A stretch of 64,000 nucleotides of DNA, taken from contig NZ_BAMV01000006.1 of assembly GCF_000963925.1 (NCBI RefSeq), positions 23,932-87,931 on the forward strand, written 5' to 3'. The notes beneath the pieces are model-generated. The model ran no database searches. It saw only the letters and a list, made by a program, of their open reading frames with translations, and was not told where the DNA came from. Position 1 is the first letter of the stretch. Each line of letters begins with the position of its first letter. Below, piece after piece: positions 30,588 to 39,535 of the stretch. This DNA comes from Acetobacter cibinongensis (GTDB lineage: Bacteria > Pseudomonadota > Alphaproteobacteria > Acetobacterales > Acetobacteraceae). Both the position numbers and the translations under genes were made by a program.

Positions 30588-31589
30588 ATGCCCGATCAAA
30601 CTCAAACCATTGTCCCGGTCGATACCACTCAGGCCGTGCACGATAAGACCCTGAAAGTCCTTCTGGCTGGCCCGCGCGGGTTCTGCGCCGGGGTAGACCG
30701 CGCCATCCGCGTGGTGGAGGAAGCCATCCGCCGCTATGGCGCACCTGTCTATGTGCGCCACGAAATTGTGCATAACCGCACGGTTGTGGAGGAGCTTGAA
30801 GCTCAGGGTGCCATTTTTGTGGAAGAACTGGACGAAGTGCCACCTGATGGCCACGTTGTCTTCTCCGCTCATGGTGTGCCCAAAACCGTTCCTGCTGAGG
30901 CAGAGCGCCGCAACCTACTGTATCTAGATGCAACCTGCCCGCTGGTGTCTAAAGTGCACCGTGAGGCAGAGCGCCACTTTGCAGGTGGTGGCCCGGAAAG
31001 CCGCCATATTCTGATGATTGGCCATGCAGGCCATCCGGAAGTGGTGGGGACCATGGGCCAGTTGCCGGTGGGTGCTGTCACACTGATTAACGATGCGGAA
31101 GAAGCCCGCACCGTGAAACCAGCAGACCCGTCCCGTCTGGCCTTCATTACCCAGACCACGCTTTCTGTTGATGATACGGCAGAGATTGTTGATATCCTGC
31201 GTGAGCGCTTTCCTCTGATTGAAGGCCCGAAGCGTGAGGATATCTGCTACGCCACCACCAACCGTCAGGAAGCTGTGAAGGCCATAGCGCCTGAGTGTGA
31301 TCTGGTGATTGTCATTGGCTCTCCCAACTCCTCCAACTCACAGCGGCTGCGGGAAGTAGCGGAACGCTCAGGGGCACGCCGTGCCCTGCTGGTGCCCCGC
31401 CTGAACGAGCTTGACTGGTCTGTGCTGGAAGGCGTGAAAACGCTGGGTATTACTGCTGGTGCCTCTGCTCCGGAAGCACTGGTGCAGGAAATGGTGGCAG
31501 AGCTGGCCAAGCGCTACACGCTGTGCATTGATGAGCGGACAGTGAAGGAAGAAAACGTGATCTTCCGTCTGCCCGCACCGCTCGGCTAA
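30588..31589 (+). CDS. ispH: 4-hydroxy-3-methylbut-2-enyl diphosphate reductase
   Basis: A 333-residue IspH (LytB), the last enzyme of the methylerythritol phosphate pathway, making IPP and DMAPP. It has the three cluster cysteines in [38 protein letters not shown] and [14 protein letters not shown]. The [39 protein letters not shown] and [13 protein letters not shown] blocks are all present. ATG 30588 is used because GGGGAA precedes it; an earlier in-frame start at 30537 adds 17 unlike residues. It is followed by thrB after 15 nt, so ispH-thrB-rnhA is one transcript. The product feeds hopanoid synthesis, to which hpnR at 51.8 kb also belongs. Confidence 0.97.
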   Translation: MPDQTQTIVPVDTTQAVHDKTLKVLLAGPRGFCAGVDRAIRVVEEAIRRYGAPVYVRHEIVHNRTVVEELEAQGAIFVEELDEVPPDGHVVFSAHGVPKTVPAEAERRNLLYLDATCPLVSKVHREAERHFAGGGPESRHILMIGHAGHPEVVGTMGQLPVGAVTLINDAEEARTVKPADPSRLAFITQTTLSVDDTAEIVDILRERFPLIEGPKREDICYATTNRQEAVKAIAPECDLVIVIGSPNSSNSQRLREVAERSGARRALLVPRLNELDWSVLEGVKTLGITAGASAPEALVQEMVAELAKRYTLCIDERTVKEENVIFRLPAPLG

Positions 31590-31604
31590 GGCGCTGTTGC
31601 TTCC

Positions 31605-32579
31605 ATGGCCGTTTACACGGATGTCAGTGATGAGGCCCTTACGTCTTTTCTCACAGACTATGACATAGGGGATCTGGTCGCTTTTCGCGGTATTGCTGAA
31701 GGGGTTGAGAACAGCAACTTTCAGCTTCGTACCACACAGGGGGACTTTATCCTTACCCTGTACGAAAAGCGGGTGAATGCGCAGGAACTACCATGGTTTC
31801 TGGGGCTGATGCAGCATCTGGCAGGGCAGGGCGTGTCCTGCCCGCAGCCTGTGGCGGCCAGAAGTGGCGCTATGCTCAACACGCTGGCAGGGCGCCCGGC
31901 TGCCATTACAACTTTTTTGCCGGGGGTTTGGCCGCGTAAGGTCAAGGCAGCGCATTGCCGTCCACTAGGTCAGGCTCTGGCACGGCTGCACGCTGCCGGG
32001 CAAAGCTATGCGCCGGTACGCGCCAACAGTCTGGGGCCAGACGCCTGGAAACCCCTGCTGGAAAGCTGCCGGGGCCAGACAGATAGCGTTGTGGCTGGTC
32101 TGGAAGCAGAACTGGATGCCGCCTTTGACCATATTCTACCCGTGTGGCCCGGACAGGGTGGCAACCCGGACCTGCCGCGCGGGCAGATTCATGCAGATCT
32201 TTTCCCCGATAATGTGTTTTTCCTGAAAAACATGCTCTCAGGCCTGATCGACTTCTACTTCGCCTGTACGGATATTCTGGCATACGACATTGCCATTTGC
32301 CTGAATGCCTGGTGCTTTGAGGAAGACGGCTCTTTTAACGTCACGTTCGCACGGCAGCTTTTGCTGGGGTATGATGACGTAAGGCCCTTGAGTGCGCAGG
32401 AGCGGGCAGCCCTGCCGGTTCTTGCCCGTGGTGCCGCCATGCGCTTTCTGCTGACACGCCTGTATGACTGGATCAACACGCCAGCAGATGCGCTTGTCAC
32501 CCCCAAAGACCCGCTGGATTATGTGAAGCGCCTTCGCTTCCATCTGGCAACGGAGACGTTGGATGGATACGGAGTTTGA
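31605..32579 (+). CDS. thrB: Homoserine kinase (APH-like type)
   Basis: A 324-residue kinase of the choline/aminoglycoside kinase fold. Motifs are [31 protein letters not shown] (nucleotide side) and the catalytic [48 protein letters not shown]. The last part has [14 protein letters not shown]. In Alphaproteobacteria this is the ThrB type that phosphorylates homoserine for threonine synthesis, distinct from the GHMP-kinase ThrB of enterics. It follows ispH closely and overlaps rnhA by 17 nt, an arrangement (ispH-thrB-rnhA) seen widely in the class. Confidence 0.95.
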   Translation: MAVYTDVSDEALTSFLTDYDIGDLVAFRGIAEGVENSNFQLRTTQGDFILTLYEKRVNAQELPWFLGLMQHLAGQGVSCPQPVAARSGAMLNTLAGRPAAITTFLPGVWPRKVKAAHCRPLGQALARLHAAGQSYAPVRANSLGPDAWKPLLESCRGQTDSVVAGLEAELDAAFDHILPVWPGQGGNPDLPRGQIHADLFPDNVFFLKNMLSGLIDFYFACTDILAYDIAICLNAWCFEEDGSFNVTFARQLLLGYDDVRPLSAQERAALPVLARGAAMRFLLTRLYDWINTPADALVTPKDPLDYVKRLRFHLATETLDGYGV

Positions 32580-33045
32580 TCCCACGCCTGCGCCAGAGCA
32601 GGACGTTGTGGAAATATGGACGGATGGCGGTTGCCGCCCTAACCCCGGCCCCGGCGGGTGGGGTGTGCTGCTCCGCTTTAAGGGAACAGAGCGGGAGCTC
32701 TCTGGTGGCGAACCTGCCACCACCAACAACCGTATGGAACTGACGGCTGCGGCAGAGGCGCTGGAGGCGTTGAAACGTCCGTGTGTGGTTCGGCTGCATA
32801 CGGATAGCGAGTATGTCAGAAATGGCATTACCCGTTGGCATACGGGCTGGGTGCGGCGTAACTGGCGCAATGCGTCCGGTGACCCGGTCGCCAACATGGA
32901 TTTGTGGCGCAGGCTTCTGGACGCCAACAAAAAACATGATGTGTCGTGGCATTGGGTCAAAGGCCATTCCGGCGTGCCTGAAAACGAGCGTGTGGACGAA
33001 CTGGCAACACAGGCCCGTATTCTTATTGAGCAAGAGCAGGCCTGA
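32563..33045 (+). CDS. rnhA: Ribonuclease HI
   Basis: A 160-residue RNase HI, which cuts the RNA strand of RNA-DNA hybrids. The four carboxylates are visible: Asp in [21 protein letters not shown], Glu in [13 protein letters not shown], Asp in [17 protein letters not shown], and Asp in [12 protein letters not shown]. The handle region ([21 protein letters not shown]) and the His loop (WVKGHSG) are also intact. The ATG at 32563 lies inside the end of thrB. It is the last gene of the ispH operon. Confidence 0.97.
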   Translation: MDTEFDPTPAPEQDVVEIWTDGGCRPNPGPGGWGVLLRFKGTERELSGGEPATTNNRMELTAAAEALEALKRPCVVRLHTDSEYVRNGITRWHTGWVRRNWRNASGDPVANMDLWRRLLDANKKHDVSWHWVKGHSGVPENERVDELATQARILIEQEQA

Positions 33046-33175
33046 TATCGAAGCAGCTTCGACTTTCATGCGTTAGCGCCTGCCTGCTCAAGACTAAGCC
33101 CAACACTGCAGAGACTGTGGCTCTTCCGACAAATGGCCAGCTCTGCTTACAGACCGAATGTAACCCTATTATCTG

Positions 33176-34198
33176 TCAGAGCGCTGTTGCGGCTGGCACA
33201 AGCTGCTGCACATCATAACCCGCTTTACGGAGCAGGGAGGGTAGCCCCGTAGGGCCGCTCATGTGCAGGGCACCAACGGCAACAAAAATACTTTGGCCGC
33301 TTTGATGAAGCTGCTCAATTTTCTGGGCCATAAGACTGTTGCGGTCGTCCAGCATTGCTTTGGTGTGCAGTTTTTCAGCCGCGGTGCCCACGCACTTACA
33401 CCAGTCGCGGTAATGGTTCAGCTTGGTCAGGTCACTCTCGCTCCACATGGTCGCAATAATGCTCAGGTCTTTTCTGGCTGTGGCGCTGCTGAGGGCCTTG
33501 ATGGCGGAATCCACCACCATGTCTTCTTCGCTTTGTGTTTTGCCTGTCAGTAAGGCAACCTGCGTCTCGGCTGTTTCCAAGGCGATAAGCTGTTTGTGGG
33601 TTGCTTTTGCGATACCTTGCAGCACGGCATCTATGCCGTAATCGGGATATAGCCCATCTGCCCGGCCCTCAAGCCCCAGCAGAGCCGTGGCTTCAATACT
33701 CACCGGGATGTTGGCGAGTTTCTCCACAGGAACGCACATTGTCTTTCCAATGGCATCCAGCTTGGCTTTCCGGCCGGTCTTGATCATATGCTGCAGGCGG
33801 GCGGGGTCTGCCGGACGACGGAGTAATTCCATGGTTTTAGGGTCAGAGGTTATCAGCTCTACAGCAACAGTCGTACTGTGGCGCAGGGCGTCACGTGTCA
33901 GCAGTCCCGGTATCATCCAGTCGGACTGCGCAATATGCATTGTCCCGTATAACCACGAGGCATGACCGTCTTTGGTAATTTTCCATAAAAACCCACGGTC
34001 TTTGGCCGCTTTCAGCAGCTCCTTAAGATGGTCGTGGCTGGGCATGGTTGCCTGCGGGGGGCACACCGCTTTTTGGGGTGCGCTGGCGCTTGCTGGGGGA
34101 GCAACATCGGTCTGAGCGTAGGCAACTGGTGCGCCAAGCATGAGGGCCAAAGCTGTCGTGGTGGTTTTTAACCACCGGCCCTTTGATTTTAAAATCAT
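33176..34198 (-). CDS. TraB/GumN family periplasmic protein
   Basis: A 340-residue protein with a signal peptide (basic start, hydrophobic TTTTALALMLGAPVAYA, cleavage near AYAQT). The TraB/GumN family marks are two GxxH motifs: WLYGTMHIAQSDW near residue 85 and FVAVGALHMSGPTGLPSLLRKAGYDV near the C-terminus, with an acidic VAVELITSD between them. The fold is related to Tiki/erythromycin-esterase proteins and may be a metal-dependent protease. Its role in bacteria is unclear. It has two extra Cys pairs (CPPQ, MCVP, WCKCVG), which could form disulfides. Confidence 0.88.
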   Translation of the reverse strand: MILKSKGRWLKTTTTALALMLGAPVAYAQTDVAPPASASAPQKAVCPPQATMPSHDHLKELLKAAKDRGFLWKITKDGHASWLYGTMHIAQSDWMIPGLLTRDALRHSTTVAVELITSDPKTMELLRRPADPARLQHMIKTGRKAKLDAIGKTMCVPVEKLANIPVSIEATALLGLEGRADGLYPDYGIDAVLQGIAKATHKQLIALETAETQVALLTGKTQSEEDMVVDSAIKALSSATARKDLSIIATMWSESDLTKLNHYRDWCKCVGTAAEKLHTKAMLDDRNSLMAQKIEQLHQSGQSIFVAVGALHMSGPTGLPSLLRKAGYDVQQLVPAATAL

Positions 34199-34305
34199 AA
34201 AAATTCAAGCCTTTGTCTTAAATACAAGGCGTCTTTATACCGAGTTTTAATGTGAGAAGACATCCTGCCAATCATGACAGTTTCTGTGTGCGCCGCGCTT
34301 GGCAG

Positions 34306-34343
34306 TGTATCTGGCGAAGGTAATCTCTCCTTTGCCAGATACA
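34306..34343. terminator. 15-bp hairpin upstream of traB-like gene
   Basis: TGTATCTGGCGAAGG pairs with CCTTTGCCAGATACA (one G-U pair) around an 8-nt loop. It lies just past the end of the MotB-like gene on the minus strand, and is probably the end of the motor-like operon, although no T-run follows. Confidence 0.55.
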
Positions 34344-34363
34344 GAAAAGAGATGCCCTAACGT

Positions 34364-35344
34364 TTATCGGTCCGTCAGGCGGAATTCGATACGGCGGTTG
34401 CGGGCATAGGCTTCTGGTGTATTCTGGCTGTCCAGCGGCTGGTAGTCAGCAAAGCCTGTGGCGGCCAGACGGCGGGGGCTAATGCCCTCTGCCACCAGCA
34501 ATTTGACAACCGTAATGGCGCGGGCGCTTGAGAGCTCCCAGTTACTGGGGAAGGCTGTATGAATTGGTTGGCGGTCAGCGTGGCCATCCACCCGCAGCAG
34601 CCACGGTATATCGTTCGGGATATGCGCTGTGACGGTTTTAAGGGTATGCGCCAGCGTTACAATTTCTTTCTGGCCCTCAGGGGAGAGTTCCGCACTGCCT
34701 ACGGGGAAGAGAACCTCGCTCTGGAAAACAAAACGGTCGCCTACAATATGCACGCCCTTCTGGTCGTGCAGGCTGTCCCGCAGGCGGCCAAAGAATTCTG
34801 AGCGGTAGCGGCTTAATTCATTAACCTTGTTCACAAGCGCAGCGTTCAGCTTGCTGGAAAGATCTGTGATTTTTTCACTTTGGCTCTGAGCGGTCTTCTG
34901 AGAAACGGTGAGAGCCTGACCCAATGCGGCCAACTGAGCGTTCAGGTCTGTCAGCTGGTCGTTAAGCTGTGTCATGCGCAGGCGGTCCGCCACAGTCAGC
35001 GCTGCGGCAGCATCGGCGGTATTGCGGGCTTCTTCCTCTGCCGCCGTATGCGCAGACAGGGCAGCAACATCCTGCTGATGCTGGCTTTGCAGGCCGCTCA
35101 CACTGTCACTCAGGGCACGGTTGCGGGCGTGTTCGGTATCAAGCTGGCGGGAGAGTTCTGCGGCCTGACCCTGCAGTTTTTCCAGCACATGCTCGCGCCG
35201 GTTTAGTGCGGCAGAAAGCAGGGTTTGCCCCATGACAAACACCAGCAGCACAAACACCACCACCATAAGCAGGGTGGAAAGGGCATCAACATAGCCGGGC
35301 CAGGCGTCAAGCCCGGCATGCAGTTTTCTGCGGCGGCGGGCCAT
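34364..35344 (-). CDS. MotB/OmpA-like peptidoglycan-binding protein
   Basis: A 326-residue protein with one membrane span near the N-terminus (VDALSTLLMVVVFVLLVFVMGQ). Asp20 is in the position of the proton-path Asp of MotB and ExbD. A long coiled coil covers about residues 50-190, rich in Gln, Ala and Glu. The C-terminal OmpA/MotB domain (about 205-326) includes LFPVGSAELSPEGQKEIVTLA, LRVDGHADRQPI, NWELSSARAITVVKLLVAEG and YARNRRIEFRLTD. It starts 3 nt after the MotA-like partner. Together they look like a stator pair that drives force through the envelope, but no flagellar gene is nearby. Confidence 0.88.
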   Translation of the reverse strand: MARRRRKLHAGLDAWPGYVDALSTLLMVVVFVLLVFVMGQTLLSAALNRREHVLEKLQGQAAELSRQLDTEHARNRALSDSVSGLQSQHQQDVAALSAHTAAEEEARNTADAAAALTVADRLRMTQLNDQLTDLNAQLAALGQALTVSQKTAQSQSEKITDLSSKLNAALVNKVNELSRYRSEFFGRLRDSLHDQKGVHIVGDRFVFQSEVLFPVGSAELSPEGQKEIVTLAHTLKTVTAHIPNDIPWLLRVDGHADRQPIHTAFPSNWELSSARAITVVKLLVAEGISPRRLAATGFADYQPLDSQNTPEAYARNRRIEFRLTDR

Positions 35345-35347
35345 GGG

Positions 35348-36403
35348 TCAGTTCCCTTTATGGAGTGGTGTGTTCTCTGCCGCAGCAGCAATGGTACGGG
35401 CCAGCACGCGCAGGTCATTCCGCAGCTCAGAGGTCATGCGGCTACGGCCTTCCTCATTGCTTTGCACCAGGGTGTGGAGCAGGCGTTCAATGTTGTGCAG
35501 GCTTTCCGTCTGGCTGGCAGCGTTCTCAAGACGATCGGACAGTTTGCTGAGAATCTGGCTTTCCTTCTCACGCCGCGCCTCGCTGGTGCGCACAAGATTT
35601 TGCAAAGATTCAAGGTTTTCTGCAGTTTGTTCCAGCAGGGCTTCAATGTAGGCAGGGACAGGCGCGCCCGCTTCCATGGCGTGGGCGGACTGTGTGGGGG
35701 CAGCAAAGCGCGTTTGCTCTGCCAGCCATTCTTCCAATTCATTAAAAAAGCGGTTCTGGGCCTGTCCGGCCGTCAGGTCCAGAAAACCCAGCACAAGAGC
35801 ACTGGCCAGACCAAACAGAGACCCGGAAAACGCTGTGCTCATGCCATGCAACGGTTTTGTAAGGCCGGTTTTAAGCTGACCAAACATGGCGTCCAGATCG
35901 CCGGACCCGGCAGACATCCCCTCAATAACATCGGCAATGGAATGGACCGTCAGGAGCAGGCCGTAAAAGGTACCGAGAAGACCCAGGAAAATCAGCAGCC
36001 CTGTCATGTAGCGCGACACCTCGCGCCCTTCGTCCAGTCGCCCGGACACGGAATCAAGAACAGCCTGCATGGCGGGGGTGGAAAGTGCCACGGGCTGCCC
36101 GCGGTGGTCGGGCCGAGAGCCAAGAGCTGTGGCGAGGGGCGCAAGCAGGCGCGGAGCAGGCAGGCTGCCCAGCCCTGTGCGGGACTGGCGGAGGGTTTCA
36201 ACCCAGCGCACCTCCGGCAACAGGCGCTGCACCATGCCAACATTCCAGGCAATGCCAATGGCCAGAATGCCCAGTATCACCCCATCCAACACGGGGTTAC
36301 CCAGAAAGGCCTCGTAGAGCGGCCGCCAGAGGACGGCAGCCCCTAACGCCACAAAAACAAGAAACCCGAGCATTCTGAGAAGGTAAAGTGTGGGACGGGT
36401 CAT
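35348..36403 (-). CDS. MotA/TolQ/ExbB-type proton channel protein
   Basis: A 351-residue protein with four predicted spans (about residues 8-27, 38-57, 130-155 and 190-215). The conserved channel motif is TGLLIFLGLLGTFYGLLLTVHSI, and the second is GMSTAFSGSLFGLASALVLGFLDL. After residue 230 comes a cytoplasmic tail with coiled-coil character (EALLEQTAENLESLQNLVRTSE, ILSKLSDRLENAASQTESLHNIERLL). This is the MotA/ExbB superfamily with an extended tail, not the short TolQ form. It pairs with the MotB-like gene immediately after it. ZorA of the Zorya defence system has the same layout but a far longer tail, and no zorC, zorD or zorE is present. Confidence 0.88.
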   Translation of the reverse strand: MTRPTLYLLRMLGFLVFVALGAAVLWRPLYEAFLGNPVLDGVILGILAIGIAWNVGMVQRLLPEVRWVETLRQSRTGLGSLPAPRLLAPLATALGSRPDHRGQPVALSTPAMQAVLDSVSGRLDEGREVSRYMTGLLIFLGLLGTFYGLLLTVHSIADVIEGMSAGSGDLDAMFGQLKTGLTKPLHGMSTAFSGSLFGLASALVLGFLDLTAGQAQNRFFNELEEWLAEQTRFAAPTQSAHAMEAGAPVPAYIEALLEQTAENLESLQNLVRTSEARREKESQILSKLSDRLENAASQTESLHNIERLLHTLVQSNEEGRSRMTSELRNDLRVLARTIAAAAENTPLHKGN

Positions 36404-36437
36404 GGCGTGATTTCCGGCTTGAAAGGTGAAAAACAGG

Positions 36438-37250
36438 TCAGGATGGCGCGGCGTCAGACTGGTAAATATCTATGTGGTCCTGAGCCGTATCCGGTTTGGC
36501 TGCCTGACCTTTTGGAATACCGATAATCCGCAAGTAAATGCGGGTGGAGGGAATACCGCCATTCATCAGAACGCTACGCGCCGCGAGGCCTCGGCTTAAC
36601 GCCATACGGCGTGGCAGGGACGGGTCATCCGCCATACCGGAACTGTAGGCGTCAATCATGGCGCGAACGTGGGGTTTGTCAGACAAACGCTGCCCAAACC
36701 CCAGAATAGCCTGATGTGTGGTGGGGTTGAGGTCAGCCGAGCCCGCGGCAAACGTAATACGCACACCGTTTGGGAGGTGCTGCACTTCTCCCACAGCCTT
36801 TAGATCCACCGTAGGTTGGGGCGGCACGGGGAAGGGGTGGAGTTCAATATCTGGCGGCGGTTCCGTCAGTTTTGGAACCGGCGGTGGTGCTGGCGGAATT
36901 GTTGCCGCCGGAGGGGTATGAGCGGGGGGCGCTTTGCTGGCCGTAGCAGGTTTTTCCGGTGTGGCTGCCACTTTGGGCTGTGCAGGCGTGGCAGTGGCTT
37001 TGCTTTTGACGGGACCTGACTTTTTGGCGGACTCGCTCTCCTTTTTCACAGCAGGGGGTGCCTTATGCTGTGGAGGGGCCGCCTGCACGGGCTTGTCCTC
37101 CTGCGACTTTGGTTGCGCAGCTGGCGCATCACCAAGGCTGTCCAGAGCCTGTGAGTTGGTAAGAACCTGAGCGTGCGCAGTGGCTGCGGGCAGCAGGATG
37201 AGGGCGCACAGCGCAGCAAGCGCCTGCGAGGAAAGAGAAGTGCTCTGCAT
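36438..37250 (-). CDS. Secreted Pro-rich protein with OmpA-like C-terminus
   Basis: A 270-residue protein with a signal peptide (cleavage near AHAQV), a long Pro/Ala/Lys-rich linker (about residues 35-145, e.g. IPPAPPPVPKLTEPPPDIELHP in two parts) and a C-terminal domain resembling OmpA. That domain has GVRITFAAGSADLNPTTHQAILGFG, then VRAMIDAYSSGMADDPSLPRRMALSRGLAARSVLMNGGI, then TRIYLRIIG. The usual OmpA Asp and Arg are partly changed (IDAYSSG for VxGHTD), so peptidoglycan binding may be altered. It starts 34 nt before the MotA-like gene on the same strand, so the three form one operon. The linker length suits crossing the periplasm. Confidence 0.82.
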   Translation of the reverse strand: MQSTSLSSQALAALCALILLPAATAHAQVLTNSQALDSLGDAPAAQPKSQEDKPVQAAPPQHKAPPAVKKESESAKKSGPVKSKATATPAQPKVAATPEKPATASKAPPAHTPPAATIPPAPPPVPKLTEPPPDIELHPFPVPPQPTVDLKAVGEVQHLPNGVRITFAAGSADLNPTTHQAILGFGQRLSDKPHVRAMIDAYSSGMADDPSLPRRMALSRGLAARSVLMNGGIPSTRIYLRIIGIPKGQAAKPDTAQDHIDIYQSDAAPS

Positions 37251-37332
37251 TATGCGTCAGACTAAACCAGAAAATGGGCGGTATGGAACAGAACAATATA
37301 TTTTCCGCTAAACTGGCGGCAAATATAGGGCA

Positions 37333-38148
37333 TCAGGCAGAAAATTGTTCCGCCGTGATGCGTTCAGAGAGGGTTTGGCCGGGGTCAAACAGTACGGTGA
37401 CGTGGCGTGTGCGGTCTTCCTGCACCTCAACAGTCACAACGTCCCGAATTTCCAACGAATCAGCCACGGCGGCCACGGGGCGCTTTTCATCTTCAAGGAT
37501 GCTGAAGCGCACATAGGCTGTTGAGGGTAAAAGAGCTCCCCGCCAGCGGCGTGGGCGGAACGGGCATATGGGTGTCAGGGGCAGCAGATTACCCGAGAGC
37601 GGCACAATAGGGCCGTGAGCCGAAAGATTATAGGCAGTTGACCCAGCCGGGGTGGAAACCAGCGCACCATCGCAGATCAATTCGGGCATACGCACCATAC
37701 CATTCACTTCCACCCGAAGTTTGGCAGCCTGCCGGGTCTGGCGGAACAGAAAGACATCATTGAGAGCCAGGGCATGAAAGACCTCGCCAGACTTTGTCTG
37801 GGCTCTCATGCGCAAGGGGTAGAGTTCCGCAGCCTGTGTTGTGGCCAGTTTTTCAGGCAGGGCATCTTCGGCCATGGGGTTCATCAAAAACCCGACTGAC
37901 CCGCAATTCATGCCGTACACCGGGGTGTCCAGCTCCATTTCCAGAACCACGCGCAGGGTTTCCAGCATAAAGCCATCTCCGCCCAGGCAGACAATAACCT
38001 CTGCCTCGCCGGGGGGAACATTGCCATAGCGCTCAGCCAGCCGGTCATATTCATGGCGCGCGCCCTCCGTGGGGGCGGCCATAAAGGCAATACGCTGGGG
38101 GACAGGCCGGACCTCAAGTGCTGCAGGTGTAGGAAGCTGAAATGTCAT
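37333..38148 (-). CDS. nadK: NAD kinase
   Basis: A 271-residue NAD kinase, making NADP+ from NAD+ and ATP or polyphosphate. The catalytic GGDG is at residues 56-59 ([12 protein letters not shown]). The second motif is [14 protein letters not shown], the third [10 protein letters not shown], and the NAD-binding block is [28 protein letters not shown]. It is a short alphaproteobacterial form. It lies 83 nt before the OmpA-like trio on the same strand. AAGCCCCTTATAATC precedes the ATG, with no clear binding site. Supply of NADPH links it loosely to GltD. Confidence 0.95.
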   Translation of the reverse strand: MTFQLPTPAALEVRPVPQRIAFMAAPTEGARHEYDRLAERYGNVPPGEAEVIVCLGGDGFMLETLRVVLEMELDTPVYGMNCGSVGFLMNPMAEDALPEKLATTQAAELYPLRMRAQTKSGEVFHALALNDVFLFRQTRQAAKLRVEVNGMVRMPELICDGALVSTPAGSTAYNLSAHGPIVPLSGNLLPLTPICPFRPRRWRGALLPSTAYVRFSILEDEKRPVAAVADSLEIRDVVTVEVQEDRTRHVTVLFDPGQTLSERITAEQFSA

Positions 38149-38212
38149 GATTATAAGGGGCTTACACTGAAAGCAGACAAAGCACGAGCGGGTGGCTTTT
38201 TTTTATCACATA

Positions 38213-39478
38213 TCAGGGAGGGCAAAAAGGCTTTGGTGGGAGGGAAGGTGCGCCCATTGCCGCCGTAACCTGCTGCCACTGGGCGTGGGCCAGCGCCTGA
38301 GCAAACTGTGCCGCCAAGTCTGTTCCCAAAAGCTCATCATAAACAGCCAGAGTAGCCTGTTGCATGGTGCTGGTGGTGTACTGTGTGAGCACATCCTCCC
38401 GTGCGGCATTGCCCATGGCAAGCAGGCTCTCGGGCGGGGCCTGTAGAACGGCTATCAGGGCTTCTGCCAGTGCGTTTCCGTCTCCGGGGGGAATGCTTAT
38501 GCCTGTCAGGCCATGGTGTACGGTTTCCAGCGCGGCACCATGGCCGGTGACAATAACCGGCTTGCACATGGCCTGCGCCTCCACCACGACCCTGCCAAAA
38601 GGTTCTGGCCGGAGGGAGGGGATAACAACCACAGTGGAGAGTGCCAAGGCTGCGGGCATATCCTGGCAATGGCCTGCAAAGCGCACGAAATCAGCTATAT
38701 TCAGGCTTTTGGCCAGAGTGACCAGAGTATTTGCATAGTCGCTTTTCGGCGGGCAGGAGCCAACAAATACGCAGTGCCATTGGAGTGTAGGGGCCAGCCG
38801 TTTGACCTGCGCCAGCGCCTCCAGCAAAAAGCGCTGGCCTTTCCACTCCGTCAGGCGGCCAGGTAGCAGAATGACAGGGGTGTGGGGCGGGAGCGCCCAG
38901 CTTTCGCTCAGATTATGCATCCGCTGGCCACTTACGGCCTCTGGGCTGAAAAGCTGGATGTCCGCCCCACGTGGAATAATCCGTAATCTGTCTGGCGGGA
39001 CGGCGTATTCAGTGCTCAGGCGCTCCCCAATGTGGCGACTGATGGCAATAACCCGGTCTCCCGCAGCAAGCACGGCATTATAGCGTTTTTTGCCGGGAAA
39101 GTTGGCTGCATGAACGCCGTGCCATGTGGTGACAAAGGGTGTTTTGGTGCGACGGCAGGCAAAACGGGCAACCCACGCGGGTGCGCGTGAGCGCGCATGG
39201 ACAAGAGAGACGGAGTTAGCCGCCAGAATATCAGCCAGTTTGCGGGCGTTGCGCAGAATGGAAACGGGGTTTTTGCGGCCACAATCCGGCAGGGTGATAT
39301 GCTTGGCCCCTGTGCGCTCCAGTGCCGGTACAAGCCTGCCTCCCGCACTGACCACAAGAGCCTGCCCCCCGGCCTGCTGAATGGCGGTCGCTATTTCCAG
39401 CGTGCCACGCTCCACGCCCCCCTGATTCAGGGCAGGTAAGATTTGCAAGATGACGGGAGAAGACGGCACACTGCTCAT
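38213..39478 (-). CDS. Glycosyltransferase family 4
   Basis: A 421-residue GT-B fold glycosyltransferase. The N-terminal part has LQILPALNQGGVERGTLEIATAI and a SLVHARSRAPAWVARFA block. The C-terminal GT4 motifs are VILLPGRLTEWKGQRFLLEAL and the E-x7-E signature RPEPFGRVVVEAQAMCKPVIVT. The donor is most likely a nucleotide-sugar; the acceptor is probably lipid A core or an exopolysaccharide. It lies 64 nt upstream of nadK, same strand, and is divergent from the TPR/GT9 pair, which also points to envelope polysaccharide work. Confidence 0.9.
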   Translation of the reverse strand: MSSVPSSPVILQILPALNQGGVERGTLEIATAIQQAGGQALVVSAGGRLVPALERTGAKHITLPDCGRKNPVSILRNARKLADILAANSVSLVHARSRAPAWVARFACRRTKTPFVTTWHGVHAANFPGKKRYNAVLAAGDRVIAISRHIGERLSTEYAVPPDRLRIIPRGADIQLFSPEAVSGQRMHNLSESWALPPHTPVILLPGRLTEWKGQRFLLEALAQVKRLAPTLQWHCVFVGSCPPKSDYANTLVTLAKSLNIADFVRFAGHCQDMPAALALSTVVVIPSLRPEPFGRVVVEAQAMCKPVIVTGHGAALETVHHGLTGISIPPGDGNALAEALIAVLQAPPESLLAMGNAAREDVLTQYTTSTMQQATLAVYDELLGTDLAAQFAQALAHAQWQQVTAAMGAPSLPPKPFCPP

Positions 39479-39535
39479 GCTCGGCTGTTAGCATGGTTTT
39501 TATGTAACAGACCACAGCTACAGTGTTGAGGCATC

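Noticed and set aside
35225..36346. 373-codon open frame on the plus strand opposite the MotA-like gene
   Set aside because: Antisense shadow with Gln/His/Cys-rich nonsense composition.
34364..37250. Zorya defence system
   Set aside because: ZorA and ZorB layout is similar, but the ZorA tail is far too short, and no zorC, zorD or zorE gene is adjacent; the neighbours are nadK and a TraB-like gene.
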